Shown here piece by piece: positions 55,192-63,856 of a stretch of 64,000 bases of DNA. How positions within the stretch are numbered: position 1 is the stretch's first letter; every line of letters begins with the position of its first letter. Below the pieces are notes generated by a model, which worked only from the letters and a program-made list of their open reading frames with translations, did no database searches and was not told the origin of the DNA. The translations under genes were made by a program, and so were the position numbers. Source of the stretch: Ottowia flava (GTDB lineage: Bacteria; Pseudomonadota; Gammaproteobacteria; Burkholderiales; Burkholderiaceae_C); the NCBI RefSeq assembly GCF_008017535.1, contig NZ_VRUA01000007.1, positions 1 through 64,000 on the forward strand, in the 5' to 3' direction.

Positions 55192-56413
55192 TCAGACTCG
55201 CTTTGCCGATGATCAGCTGCTGCACTTCGGTCGCGCCTTCGTAAATGCGCAGCGAGCGGATGTCGCGGTACAGCGATTCGACCTTGGTGCCCACCTGCAC
55301 ACCCAGGCCACCGTGCATCTGCAGCGCCATGTCGATCACGCGCTGCGCGTTTTCGGTGGCGGTCATCTTGGCCATGGCGGCGGCCACGCTGCGCTCCTTC
55401 ATGGTGCCGTGGCCGGTGTCGCGCATCCAGGCGGCGCGGTAGGTCAGCAGCGCGCCGGCGTCGATCAGCGCGGCCATCTCGCCCAGCTTGGCCTGCGTCA
55501 ACTGAAAGTCGGCCAGCGTCTGGCCGAACATCTTGCGTTGGCGCGCGTGGTCGATCGCCTCGGCCAGCGCGCGGCGCGCCATGCCCAGCGCGGCGCCGGC
55601 GACGCTGGCGCGGAAGATGTCCAGCGTCTGCATCGCCAGCTTGAAGCCGCCGTTGACCTCGCCCAGTGGCGCGTCGCCCGACACCTGGCAGTCCGTCAGG
55701 CGCAGCGTGGCCAGCGGGTGCGGCGCCATCACGTGGATGTGGGCGCTGTCGTCCAGGCCCGGCGCGCCCTTGTCGACGATGAAGGCGGTGATACCGCGCG
55801 CGCCGGCCTGCGGGTCGGTCTTGGCGAACACGCAGTAGAAATCGGCGATGCCGCCGTTGCTGATCCAGGTCTTGGTGCCGTTCAGGCGCCAGAGCGAAGA
55901 ATTTGAATGATTCTGGCCTGCAGGCCTACTGTCATCTGCGCAAGCAGCTACCGTTTGCATAGCAGCCACATCGGACCCTGCGTCCGGCTCCGACAACGCA
56001 AAGGCCGCGATCTTCTGCCCGCTGGCCACCGCCGGCAGGTACGCGGCCTGCTGCGCCGGCGTGCCGCCGAGCGAGATGGCGCCGCTGCCCAGGCCCTGCA
56101 TGGCGAAGGCGAAATCGGCCAAGGGCGAATAGAAGGCCAACGTCTCGCGCAGCACCACCAGCGCGCGCGAATCAAGCTGCGCAAGCGCCCCGCCGTGCGC
56201 CGCCGCCACGCCATAGCGCAACCAACCGCCGTCGCCCAGGCGCTTGACCCAGTCGCGGCAGGCGGCGCGGTCGTCGGCTTCATCCACGCGCTGCGCATTG
56301 GCCCAGTCGGGCAGGCGCGCGGCGATGTCGCGGTGGGCCGCGTCAAAAAACGGCAACGCAAGATGCGCGCTGGACGGCACCAGGGCCGTGGCTTGCATGA
56401 CGCCGGCGCTCAT
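55187..56413 (-). CDS. Acyl-CoA dehydrogenase
   Basis: This FAD enzyme of 408 residues has [17 protein letters not shown] (about 140-156), [14 protein letters not shown] (about 179-192), an FGQTLADFQ flavin segment and a catalytic-Glu-type ending [22 protein letters not shown] (split: IYEGATEVQ). It should introduce a double bond in the ring-derived acyl-CoA. A TGCGCA repeat encodes about 18 extra residues ([18 protein letters not shown]) between the two motifs, where related enzymes have a shorter loop. It overlaps the hydratase stop by one base. Confidence 0.9.
   Translation of the reverse strand: MSAGVMQATALVPSSAHLALPFFDAAHRDIAARLPDWANAQRVDEADDRAACRDWVKRLGDGGWLRYGVAAAHGGALAQLDSRALVVLRETLAFYSPLADFAFAMQGLGSGAISLGGTPAQQAAYLPAVASGQKIAAFALSEPDAGSDVAAMQTVAACADDSRPAGQNHSNSSLWRLNGTKTWISNGGIADFYCVFAKTDPQAGARGITAFIVDKGAPGLDDSAHIHVMAPHPLATLRLTDCQVSGDAPLGEVNGGFKLAMQTLDIFRASVAGAALGMARRALAEAIDHARQRKMFGQTLADFQLTQAKLGEMAALIDAGALLTYRAAWMRDTGHGTMKERSVAAAMAKMTATENAQRVIDMALQMHGGLGVQVGTKVESLYRDIRSLRIYEGATEVQQLIIGKASLT
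55914..55966 (-). repeat. TGCGCA dispersed repeat, copy 19, inside the acyl-CoA dehydrogenase gene
   Basis: On the minus strand GGTAGCTGCTTGCGCAGATG, then ACAGTAGGCCTGCAGGCCAG, matches the consensus. It encodes [13 protein letters not shown] in-frame. Confidence 0.8.
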
Positions 56414-57270
56414 CAATCGCCCCCGAACACCGGCTTTTGCTTGGCCACGAAGGCTTCGTAGGCGCGGCGGAAATCCTGCGTCTGCATGCAGATGGCCTGA
56501 GCCTGCGCTTCGGCCTCGATCGCCTGGTCGATGGTCATCGCCCATTCCTGGCTCAGCATGGTCTTGGTCATGCCGTGCGCAAAGGTCGGGCCGGCGGCCA
56601 GCTCGCGCGCCATGGCCTGGGCTTTTTCGACCAGCTCGCCGGGCGCGTGCAGCGCATTAAAGAAGCCCCAAGCCAGGCCTTCGCTGGCCGTCATGGCGCG
56701 TCCCGTGAACAGCAGCTCGCTGGCGCGGCCCTGGCCGATCACCCGCGGCAGCAGCGCGCAGGCGCCCATGTCGGCGCCGGCCAGGCCCACGCGGGTGAAC
56801 AGGAAGGCGGTCTTCGTGCCTTCGGTGCCGTAGCGGATGTCGCAAGCCAGCGCCATCATGGCGCCGGCGCCGGCGCAGATCCCGTCGATGGCGCCAATGA
56901 TGGGCTGCGGGCAGTTGCGCATGGCCTTGACCAGGTCGCCCGTCATGCGGGTGAACTCCAGCAGCTCGGGCATGGTCATCTTGGTCAGTGGGCCAATGAT
57001 GTCGTGCACGTCACCGCCGGACGAGAAATTGCCGCCCGCGCCGGTGACCACGATGGTCTTGACGTCGGTGGCGTAGCGCAGGCCGTTGAACAGGTCGCGC
57101 ATCTCGCCGTAGCTGTCGAAGGTCAGCGGGTTCTTGCGCTCCGGCCGGTTGAGCATGACGGTGCCGACGCCATCTTCGCTGCACGACCAGCTGAAGTGCT
57201 GGGCCTTGTACGGTGCGCGCGCGTCGAACTGCGGGCGCATGGGGTTGCTGCTGCCGATGTAGTGTTTCAT
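56413..57270 (-). CDS. Enoyl-CoA hydratase/crotonase-family protein lacking both usual catalytic glutamates
   Basis: The 285-residue crotonase-fold protein has [14 protein letters not shown] (oxyanion segment, about 83-96), [21 protein letters not shown] (split: [11 protein letters not shown], about 138-148) and [16 protein letters not shown] (about 160-175). The two catalytic Glu positions of crotonase read Met and Arg. It probably performs a ring-opening or hydration step in the 2-aminobenzoate pathway. It overlaps the MarR stop by four bases. Confidence 0.88.
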   Translation of the reverse strand: MKHYIGSSNPMRPQFDARAPYKAQHFSWSCSEDGVGTVMLNRPERKNPLTFDSYGEMRDLFNGLRYATDVKTIVVTGAGGNFSSGGDVHDIIGPLTKMTMPELLEFTRMTGDLVKAMRNCPQPIIGAIDGICAGAGAMMALACDIRYGTEGTKTAFLFTRVGLAGADMGACALLPRVIGQGRASELLFTGRAMTASEGLAWGFFNALHAPGELVEKAQAMARELAAGPTFAHGMTKTMLSQEWAMTIDQAIEAEAQAQAICMQTQDFRRAYEAFVAKQKPVFGGD

Positions 57271-57731
57271 GCGGTTTCCTGAAAGTGTTCCTTGACCTTG
57301 CCGAGCAGCTGGTGCATGGCATCGATGTCCTGCGGTGACAGCGCGGCGAAGGCGTGGACGATCCACTCTTCGTGCGCCTGCGCCATGGCGCTGAACTGGC
57401 GCCGACCCTTGGGTGTCAGGCGCACGCGGTAGGCGCGCCGGTCGCCTTCGACCACCAGGCGCTCCACCAGGCCTTCGCCTTCCAGCTGGTCGGTGATCCC
57501 GGTCACGTTGCCGCCCGTCACCATCATGCGGCGCGACAGCTCGTTCATGCGCAGCCCCTCGGGTGCACGCTCCAGTTGGGCCATCAGGTCGAAGCGCGGC
57601 AGCGAGGTATCGAACTGGTCGCGCAGATCGCTGCGGATCTGCTTTTCGATCAGCTGGGTGCAGGTCAGCAGGCGCAGCCAGAGGCGCAGCTCCTCCGGGT
57701 GTTCTGAATGGGCGCGGGCTTCCAGGTCCAT
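57267..57731 (-). CDS. MarR-family regulator of the 2-aminobenzoate operon
   Basis: The 154-residue protein has a winged HTH (about 30-120) with [32 protein letters not shown] (split: [17 protein letters not shown]) and [15 protein letters not shown] in the wing. MarR proteins in such operons sense aromatic acids or CoA thioesters. It starts one base after the monooxygenase stop. An ATATTTTAGATAT element at 60124-60136 overlaps the operon promoter, a candidate target. Confidence 0.9.
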   Translation of the reverse strand: MDLEARAHSEHPEELRLWLRLLTCTQLIEKQIRSDLRDQFDTSLPRFDLMAQLERAPEGLRMNELSRRMMVTGGNVTGITDQLEGEGLVERLVVEGDRRAYRVRLTPKGRRQFSAMAQAHEEWIVHAFAALSPQDIDAMHQLLGKVKEHFQETA

Positions 57732-57732
57732 G

Positions 57733-60117
57733 TCAGGCCACCACACGCCGCGCTTCGGCCTTGAAGTCGTTCAGCTCCTTGTCGGCCGCGTCGGCGATCG
57801 CCTTGTGGCGGGCCAGCTCGCGGTACATCTGGTCGCGCCCGCTCAGGTAGGGCTGCGGCCAGTGGATGGCCTGCGACTGCAGCTTGGCGGTTTCATGCAG
57901 CGTCCAGGCCGGGTCCGCCAGGTGCGGGCGGCCGACGGCGCACAGGTCGGCACGGCCGGCGGCGATGATGCTGTTGGCGTGGTCGGCCTCGGAAATCGCC
58001 CCTACAGCCATGGTGGCGATGCCGGCTTCGTTGCGGATCCGGTCGGCAAACGGCGTCTGGTACATGCGGCCATAGACCGGGCGCGCATCGCGCGTGGTCT
58101 GACCCGATGACACGTCGATGACGTCGCAGCCGGCGGCTTTGAACAGGCGCGCGATTTCCAGCGCGTCGGCCGGCGTGTTGCCGCCGGGCGCCCAATCGTG
58201 CGCGGAGATGCGCACGCTCATCGGCTTGTCGGCGGGCCACGCGGCGCGCATGGCGCGGAAGACTTCCAGCGGGTAGCGGCAGCGGTTCTCCAGCGAGCCA
58301 CCGTACTCGTCGGTGCGCTGGTTGGTCAACGGACTGATGAAAGACGCCAGCAGGTAGCCGTGCGCGCAGTGCAGTTCGAGCCAGTCGAAGCCGGCCGCAT
58401 CCGCACGGCGCGTGGCGGCCACGAAGGCGTCGCGCAGCGCATCCATTTCGGCGCGGGAAAGTTCGGCCGGCACCTGGTTCTGCTCACCGTACGGCACCGC
58501 GCTGGCAGCGGCCAGCGGCCAGTTGCCGCTGGGCAGGGGCTCGTCCATTTCTTGCCAGCCCAATTGGGTCGAGCCCTTGGGCCCGCTGTGGCCCAGCTGC
58601 AGGCCGATCTTGGCGTCGCTCTGCGCGTGCACGAAGTCGACGATGCGCTTGAACGCGGCTTGTTGCGCGTCGTTCTCGAGCGCCGGGCAGCCGGGGGTGA
58701 TGCGGCCGTCGTAGCCCAGCGCCATGGTGGGCGAAGTCATCTCCACCATCACCATGGCCGCGCCGCCGACGGCGCGCGCGCCCAGGTGCACCATGTGCCA
58801 GTCGCCCACGACGCCGTCGACCGACTTGTACTGGGCCATGGGCGAGACGACGATGCGGTTCTTGAGCGTGAGGCCGCGCACCGTGAACGGCGTGAGCATC
58901 GGCGGCGGCGGGTGGCTAACGGCGTCTACCGTCAAGCCATCGCGCTCGGCAATCCAGCGTTCGTAGCCTTCCAGCCACCCGGCATCGCGCAGGCGCAGGT
59001 TCTCGTGGCTGATGCGCTGGCTGCGTGTCAGCATGCTGTACATGAATTGCGGCGGCTCCATGGTGTTGCAGTAGCGTTCGCCACACACTTCAAACCATTC
59101 CATGGCGTTCCAGGCGGCGTTTTGCAGCTTCAGCGCCTCGACGCTGCGCAGCGCCTGGTAGCGCGTGAGCACTTCGCCGATGTGTGCCGGCGCGTCGCCC
59201 ATTTCCTTGAAAAGGCGGGTGAGTTCGATGGCGTCTTCGATCGCCAGCTTGGTGCCCGAGCCGATGGCGAAGTGCGCTGTGTGCACCGCGTCGCCCATCA
59301 GCACGACGTGGCTGCCGTGGTCGTTGCGCAGCCACCATTGGTCGCACTTGACGCGCGTGAAGTTGAGCCAGGCCGAGCCGCGCAGGTGGCGCGCGTTGGT
59401 CATCAGCTGGGCGCCCTGCAGGTTGTTGGCGAAAAGCTTTTCGCAGAAGGCGATGGATTCGTCCTGCGTGGCCTTGTCCAGACCGTGGGCCAGCCAGACA
59501 TGCTCCGGGCATTCGACGATGAAGGTGGTGGTGTTCTCGTCGAACTTGTAGATGTGGGCCTGAAACCAGCCGTGCTCGGTCTGCTCGAACAGGAAGGTGA
59601 AGGCGTCGTACAGCTTGTGCGTGCCCAGCCAGATGTAACGGTTGGGGCGAACCACCAACTCGGGCTTGAACACGTCCTGGTGCAGGGTCCGGATCTTGGA
59701 GTTGATGCCGTCGCTGGCAATGATCAGGTCGGCATCGGGGTACTGCGCGTCCGAATCCGCGTCGGTCTCGAACACCAGCTTGACGCCCAACTGCTCGCAA
59801 CGCGCCTGCAAGATATTGAGCAGCTTCTTGCGGCCGATGCCGACAAAGCCGTGGCCACCTGAGCGGATCACTTCGCCCTTGAAGTGCAGCTCGATGTCGT
59901 CCCAGTGGTTGAACGCCTGCTCGATCTCGGCCGCGGTCACCGGATCCCAGGCGCGCATGTTGTCCATGGTGGCGTCCGAAAAGACCACCCCCCAGCCGAA
60001 CGTGTCGTAGGGCTTGTTGCGCTCGACGACGGTGATGTCGTGCGCGGGGTTGTGCTGCTTCATCAGCAGTGCGAAGTACAGGCCGGCGGGCCCACCGCCG
60101 ATGCAGACAATGTTCAT
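57733..60117 (-). CDS. Two-domain flavoprotein: 2-aminobenzoyl-CoA monooxygenase/reductase type (salicylyl-CoA 5-hydroxylase-like)
   Basis: The 794-residue protein fuses an N-terminal FAD monooxygenase (about 1-395; [38 protein letters not shown]) to a C-terminal old yellow enzyme domain (about 405-780; [24 protein letters not shown] split, with [17 protein letters not shown]). This arrangement is known from 2-aminobenzoyl-CoA monooxygenase/reductase of Azoarcus and salicylyl-CoA 5-hydroxylases. It hydroxylates and reduces the aromatic ring. It leads the six-gene operon. ATG 60117 is nearly at the predicted transcription start. Confidence 0.92.
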   Translation of the reverse strand: MNIVCIGGGPAGLYFALLMKQHNPAHDITVVERNKPYDTFGWGVVFSDATMDNMRAWDPVTAAEIEQAFNHWDDIELHFKGEVIRSGGHGFVGIGRKKLLNILQARCEQLGVKLVFETDADSDAQYPDADLIIASDGINSKIRTLHQDVFKPELVVRPNRYIWLGTHKLYDAFTFLFEQTEHGWFQAHIYKFDENTTTFIVECPEHVWLAHGLDKATQDESIAFCEKLFANNLQGAQLMTNARHLRGSAWLNFTRVKCDQWWLRNDHGSHVVLMGDAVHTAHFAIGSGTKLAIEDAIELTRLFKEMGDAPAHIGEVLTRYQALRSVEALKLQNAAWNAMEWFEVCGERYCNTMEPPQFMYSMLTRSQRISHENLRLRDAGWLEGYERWIAERDGLTVDAVSHPPPPMLTPFTVRGLTLKNRIVVSPMAQYKSVDGVVGDWHMVHLGARAVGGAAMVMVEMTSPTMALGYDGRITPGCPALENDAQQAAFKRIVDFVHAQSDAKIGLQLGHSGPKGSTQLGWQEMDEPLPSGNWPLAAASAVPYGEQNQVPAELSRAEMDALRDAFVAATRRADAAGFDWLELHCAHGYLLASFISPLTNQRTDEYGGSLENRCRYPLEVFRAMRAAWPADKPMSVRISAHDWAPGGNTPADALEIARLFKAAGCDVIDVSSGQTTRDARPVYGRMYQTPFADRIRNEAGIATMAVGAISEADHANSIIAAGRADLCAVGRPHLADPAWTLHETAKLQSQAIHWPQPYLSGRDQMYRELARHKAIADAADKELNDFKAEARRVVA

Positions 60118-60118
60118 G

Positions 60119-60153
60119 ATTGGATATTTTAGATATGAACGATTCGCTGTCAA
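60119..60153 (-). promoter_or_regulatory. Strong promoter for the 2-aminobenzoate operon, near-leaderless
   Basis: On the minus strand TTGACA (60153-60148), a 16-base spacer and TAAAAT (60131-60126) give a near-consensus sigma-70 promoter. The start would fall near 60119, only about two bases before the ATG at 60117, and no Shine-Dalgarno precedes that ATG. The ATATTTTAGATAT element (60124-60136) overlaps the -10, a possible MarR site. Confidence 0.7.
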
Positions 60154-60292
60154 CCGTGTTTTTACGAGGCGCCGCAAGCGCCGTTTCCAGCGAAAAGAAG
60201 CCGCTGGCCCGCTTCATGCCTCCTAGGCAAGCGCAGCGAGCGCGGCTCGACGGATTGGACAGCGCGGGGGCGCGCCGTCCATGATGGCCTGC

Positions 60293-61447
60293 CTACTTCA
60301 GCAGGACGAACTTGCCGTTCTTGACAGTGATCAGTTCGCGACCACGCTGGTCAAAACCGCTGTGGTCCTGCGGCGTCATGTTGTAGACGCCCTGCGTGGC
60401 CACCAGCTCCCTAGTCTGCTCAAGCGCGTCTCGCAGTGCCGATCGAAACTCTTTCGTCCCGGGCTTGCCAGCTTTGGCGGCGAGCGGAATGGCGCGCTGC
60501 AGCAACAAGCCCGCGTCGTACACGTTGGCGCCAAACGTGGCAGGCTTATTGCCGTTCAGCTTCTCATAGGCCGCAATGTAGTCGGACGCCATTTTCTTAG
60601 ACGGGTTGCTGTCGGCGATTTCTGGCAGCACCAGCATCAAGCTGGCTGCGAGGATCGTGCCCTCGACCTTCTTGCCACCCAGCTTCAGGAAATCCGGTAG
60701 CGCAGCACCATGGGTCTGGTACACCTTGCCGGCGTAGCCTTGATCAGCCATGGTGATCTGCGGCAGCACCGATGGTCCGCCGGGTGCTGCAATCAAGACG
60801 GCGTCTGGCTTGGCACCTACCAGCTTCAAACCTTGCCCGGTCACCGACGTGTCCGAGCGCTGGAAGCGCTCGTTCGCCACGATCCGAATGTTGTGCTTGG
60901 CGACGAGGCCGCTGACGACCTTGTACCAGTTCTCGCCGTAGGGGTCTGACAAGCCGATGAAGCCCAACGTCTTGACGCCAGTCTTGACCATGTGGTCCAC
61001 CAGCGCCTCGGCAATGATGTCGTCGTTCTGCGTGGTCTTGAAGACCCACTTCTTCTTGTCGTCCATGGGCAGCACAACGGCAGCGGTGCCCACCGGCGCC
61101 AGCAGCGGCACACCGGCATCGGCAATGAACTGGATGACGCCCATGGCATTCGGCGAACCCGATGGGCCGATGATCGCGTCCACGTTGTTTTCGGCGATCA
61201 ACTTGCGCACCGAAGTCACGGACGTGGTTGGATCACTGGCATCGTCGAGCGCGATGTATTCGACGCTCAAGCCATCGATCTGCTTGGGCAGCAACGGAAC
61301 GGTGTTCTTCTGCGGAATGCCCACGAGGGCCGTCGGACCGGTGGCAGACGATACGACGCCCACCTTGACCTGGGCCGACGCGACTGAAGCCAGGCCAAGA
61401 GCCATGGCCACGGTGGCCATGGAACGAATTCGATGCGCTAACTTCAT
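60293..61447 (-). CDS. Branched-chain-amino-acid-type ABC transporter substrate-binding protein
   Basis: The 384-residue periplasmic binding protein of the Leu/Ile/Val family has a signal peptide ending ASAQ, then VKVGVVSSATGPTALVG and later GPSGSPNAMGVIQFIADAGVPLLAP and HGAALPDFLKLGGKKVEG, as in LivJ relatives binding amino acids or aromatics. No permease or ATPase genes are visible in the window. Codon usage and GC look slightly lower than in the neighbouring operon. It lies upstream of the 2-aminobenzoate operon on the same strand, so it may bind an aromatic acid for it. Confidence 0.92.
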   Translation of the reverse strand: MKLAHRIRSMATVAMALGLASVASAQVKVGVVSSATGPTALVGIPQKNTVPLLPKQIDGLSVEYIALDDASDPTTSVTSVRKLIAENNVDAIIGPSGSPNAMGVIQFIADAGVPLLAPVGTAAVVLPMDDKKKWVFKTTQNDDIIAEALVDHMVKTGVKTLGFIGLSDPYGENWYKVVSGLVAKHNIRIVANERFQRSDTSVTGQGLKLVGAKPDAVLIAAPGGPSVLPQITMADQGYAGKVYQTHGAALPDFLKLGGKKVEGTILAASLMLVLPEIADSNPSKKMASDYIAAYEKLNGNKPATFGANVYDAGLLLQRAIPLAAKAGKPGTKEFRSALRDALEQTRELVATQGVYNMTPQDHSGFDQRGRELITVKNGKFVLLK

Positions 61448-61495
61448 GGGATGCTCCTTCGGTGCAAGTCAGGGGTTGGGGAAATCCGTTGGCCT

Positions 61496-62227
61496 TCAGA
61501 TCGTGAGCGAACCCACACTGGAGCCGCCGCAAACGAACAAGGTCTGGCCGGTAATGAATCCGTTGTCAGGATCGATGAAAAAGTCCACTGCGCGCGCGAC
61601 GTCCGCCGGTTCGCCCAGGCGCTTGACCGGCAGCGCCGCAGCGAGCGCACGTTCGCGCTCGCTGCCGGCTTCAACCACGTCGTAGAACATGTCGGTGCGG
61701 ATTGGGCCCGGTGCGACCACGTTGACCGTGATGCCTTCCGGCGCCAGCTCCAGCGCCCAGGTGCGGGCCATGCCCAGCATGCCGGACTTGGTCGCCGAAT
61801 ACGCGGTGCGTGTCGCCAAGCCCTGGGCGGCCCTTGACGACAGCAACACGATTCGCCCGAACCGCTGTGCTCGCATGGCGGGCAACGCCGCCTGCACGAG
61901 TTGGATCGCGCACGCCAGGTGCAAATTGACCAGTGCATCGACGTCCGCCAACTGGACTTCCGGCAGCAATGCGGCGCGGATCACACCGGCGTTGTGAACA
62001 ACGGTGGTGACATCACCCCGTTGGGCGATGGCGCTGGCCGCTGCGGTGGTGGCCGCGCGATCGCTCAGGTCGACCTGCATGTGGATCAAGCGCGGATGCA
62101 CCAGCTCGCCTGCACGCCGCGCCATCGAGATGACCTCATAGCCGTCCCGCAGCAGGTGTTCGCAGATCGTTCTGCCAATGCCTGCGCTGCCACCCGTGAC
62201 CACTGCAACCTTGGAAGGTTCGTCCAT
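61496..62227 (-). CDS. SDR-family oxidoreductase
   Basis: The 243-residue classical SDR has TGGSAGIG (about 12-19), NAG (HNAGVI, about 79-84), a catalytic Ser in LLSSRAA (about 129) and YSATKSG (Tyr/Lys about 142-146). The C-terminal FVCGGSSVGS is typical. It lies between the binding protein and cyclase genes on the same strand. The substrate is unknown. Confidence 0.92.
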   Translation of the reverse strand: MDEPSKVAVVTGGSAGIGRTICEHLLRDGYEVISMARRAGELVHPRLIHMQVDLSDRAATTAAASAIAQRGDVTTVVHNAGVIRAALLPEVQLADVDALVNLHLACAIQLVQAALPAMRAQRFGRIVLLSSRAAQGLATRTAYSATKSGMLGMARTWALELAPEGITVNVVAPGPIRTDMFYDVVEAGSERERALAAALPVKRLGEPADVARAVDFFIDPDNGFITGQTLFVCGGSSVGSLTI

Positions 62228-62260
62228 AGGGTTGTTCCTTTGCTCCAGTCTGCGGCAAGC

Positions 62261-63058
62261 TCAGGACGAAGCCATGACCATGGCCAGCACGCGCAAGGGA
62301 CTGCCGCTGCCATGGCGAATCTTGAGCGGAGGACAGATCAGCACGGCACCGACCGGCGGCAGAAGGTGAAGATTGGTCAGGCACTGCAGGCCATACTTGC
62401 CCGCACCGTGCATGTAGTAGTGGCAGGGATACGGTGGCCGCAGGTGATAGCCTTGGCCCGCGTCGGTGCCGATGGCCTCTGAACCGAAGCCCAGCACATC
62501 ACGCTCTTCCACCAGAAACCGCACCGCTTCGGTGCTGGGGCCTGGCGTGTGTTGACCCGTTTCATCGAAGTTCTGGTAAGCGACGGGATCACTTCGCTGT
62601 GACCAATCGGTGCGCATCAGCACCCACGCACCCCGGGGAATGCGCCCGTGCAGCGCCTCGAAGTCAAGAATGTCTTGCACGCTGAGGAGATAGTCCGGAT
62701 CCTCATTTGCCTGCTGGCTGCAGTCGATGACGCAAGCCGGCGCCACGAAATGCTCCGGCGGAATGGTGTCGACCGAATTGTTGGGCAGATCGCGCCCGGA
62801 AATCCAGTGGATCGGCGCGTCGAAATGCGTTCCCGTGTGCTCTCCGCAAGAGAAATTGTTCCAGTACCAGCCCGGGCCGCGATCGTCATAGCGTGAAACC
62901 TCCTCGATCCGAAACGGCCAGCATTGACCCATTTCCGGCGGGAGTGCGATTTGCGGAAACTCGGGCGTGAGCGCTTGGGTAAGGTCGACCACACGCAATT
63001 GGCCCGCGGCCAGTGCACCAACCAATGCGGTCAACGGACACGTCGTCAAAGCTTCCAT
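62261..63058 (-). CDS. Cyclase-family (kynurenine formamidase/isatin hydrolase-like) metal hydrolase
   Basis: The 265-residue protein has the family motif GEHTGTHFDAPIHW (about 73-86, metal-binding His/Asp) and a later VEERDVLGFGSEAIGTDAGQGY segment. Relatives include arylformamidase (KynB), which yields a kynurenine leading to anthranilate, and isatin hydrolase. Length (265) fits isatin-hydrolase-like members better than KynB (about 210). Its proximity to a 2-aminobenzoate-CoA operon makes an anthranilate-producing role tempting but unproven. Confidence 0.85.
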   Translation of the reverse strand: MEALTTCPLTALVGALAAGQLRVVDLTQALTPEFPQIALPPEMGQCWPFRIEEVSRYDDRGPGWYWNNFSCGEHTGTHFDAPIHWISGRDLPNNSVDTIPPEHFVAPACVIDCSQQANEDPDYLLSVQDILDFEALHGRIPRGAWVLMRTDWSQRSDPVAYQNFDETGQHTPGPSTEAVRFLVEERDVLGFGSEAIGTDAGQGYHLRPPYPCHYYMHGAGKYGLQCLTNLHLLPPVGAVLICPPLKIRHGSGSPLRVLAMVMASS

Positions 63059-63061
63059 CGT

Positions 63062-63856
63062 TCAACCTCCGCTCAAAGAGAGCTCGCGCTCGAGCACCTT
63101 GGGATTGCTCCGCCAACGCTCCAACCACTCTTGCGCCACGTCGCCGGGGTACACGTCCTCCACCCCGTCACGCAGCGCCGAGACGACCGCCTTGGCCAGC
63201 GCCTCGGGCGCCAGTTTGGGCGGTGGCATCTGCTGATTCCACTCGTCGTCAACAGGACCAGGAAAAACGTTGACGACACGGATGCCTGCCGGTCGCATCT
63301 CCGCGCGCAGACACTGCGCCAATGAGAAGGCCGCTGCCTTCGACGCCGAGAACGTCCCATGTGCCGGAAAGTTGGACAGTGCGTAGATGGACAGCAGGTT
63401 GACCCAGGCCGTCGCATGGGCGGCTCCGTCCGCGGAGCGTCCTTTCAGCGCCGGGCCGAACTCTTGAGCCAGGCGCAGCAGCCCCAGGTAGTTCACCTCC
63501 ATCTCGGCCCTGGCCACATCGGTGCCACGCCGCGCCGAGATGCCAAAGCTCCGATGCACTTCGGCGTTATTGATGACGATATCCACCTTGCCACCGATCT
63601 CGCCCGCAAGCTCCGCTACCGAGCGACCGTCGGTCACATCCAGCGGTACCCAGCTGACCTGAGGCAATGCCGTCAACTCGTCGCTGCTCGGCATCTTCTT
63701 CCAGGCTTCGGCGCGGCCGACCCATACCAGTTCGGCCCCCGCCTTGACAAGCGCGCGCACCAGCGCCTGGCCAACCGGCGTCTTTCCATCGGTCACGAGC
63801 ACCTTGCGGTGATGGGGGTCGGATGTCATCTCGCGCAGCATGCGGTCGTCTGCCAT
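63062..63856 (-). CDS. SDR-family oxidoreductase, start uncertain, possibly a larger fused protein
   Basis: The SDR part (264 residues from ATG 63856) has the cofactor loop region VTDGKTPVGQAL (about 19-30), an NNAE segment (about 99), a catalytic Ser in NLLSIYALS (about 154) and FSASKAAAF, where the usual Tyr of YxxxK is Phe. ATG 63856 follows GAGG by five bases. However, the reading frame stays open without a stop to the window end and encodes a plausible extra sequence (HLHAAVGHAPCAVRLGARLD), so the protein may be longer or fused to another domain. Confidence 0.75.
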   Translation of the reverse strand: MADDRMLREMTSDPHHRKVLVTDGKTPVGQALVRALVKAGAELVWVGRAEAWKKMPSSDELTALPQVSWVPLDVTDGRSVAELAGEIGGKVDIVINNAEVHRSFGISARRGTDVARAEMEVNYLGLLRLAQEFGPALKGRSADGAAHATAWVNLLSIYALSNFPAHGTFSASKAAAFSLAQCLRAEMRPAGIRVVNVFPGPVDDEWNQQMPPPKLAPEALAKAVVSALRDGVEDVYPGDVAQEWLERWRSNPKVLERELSLSGG

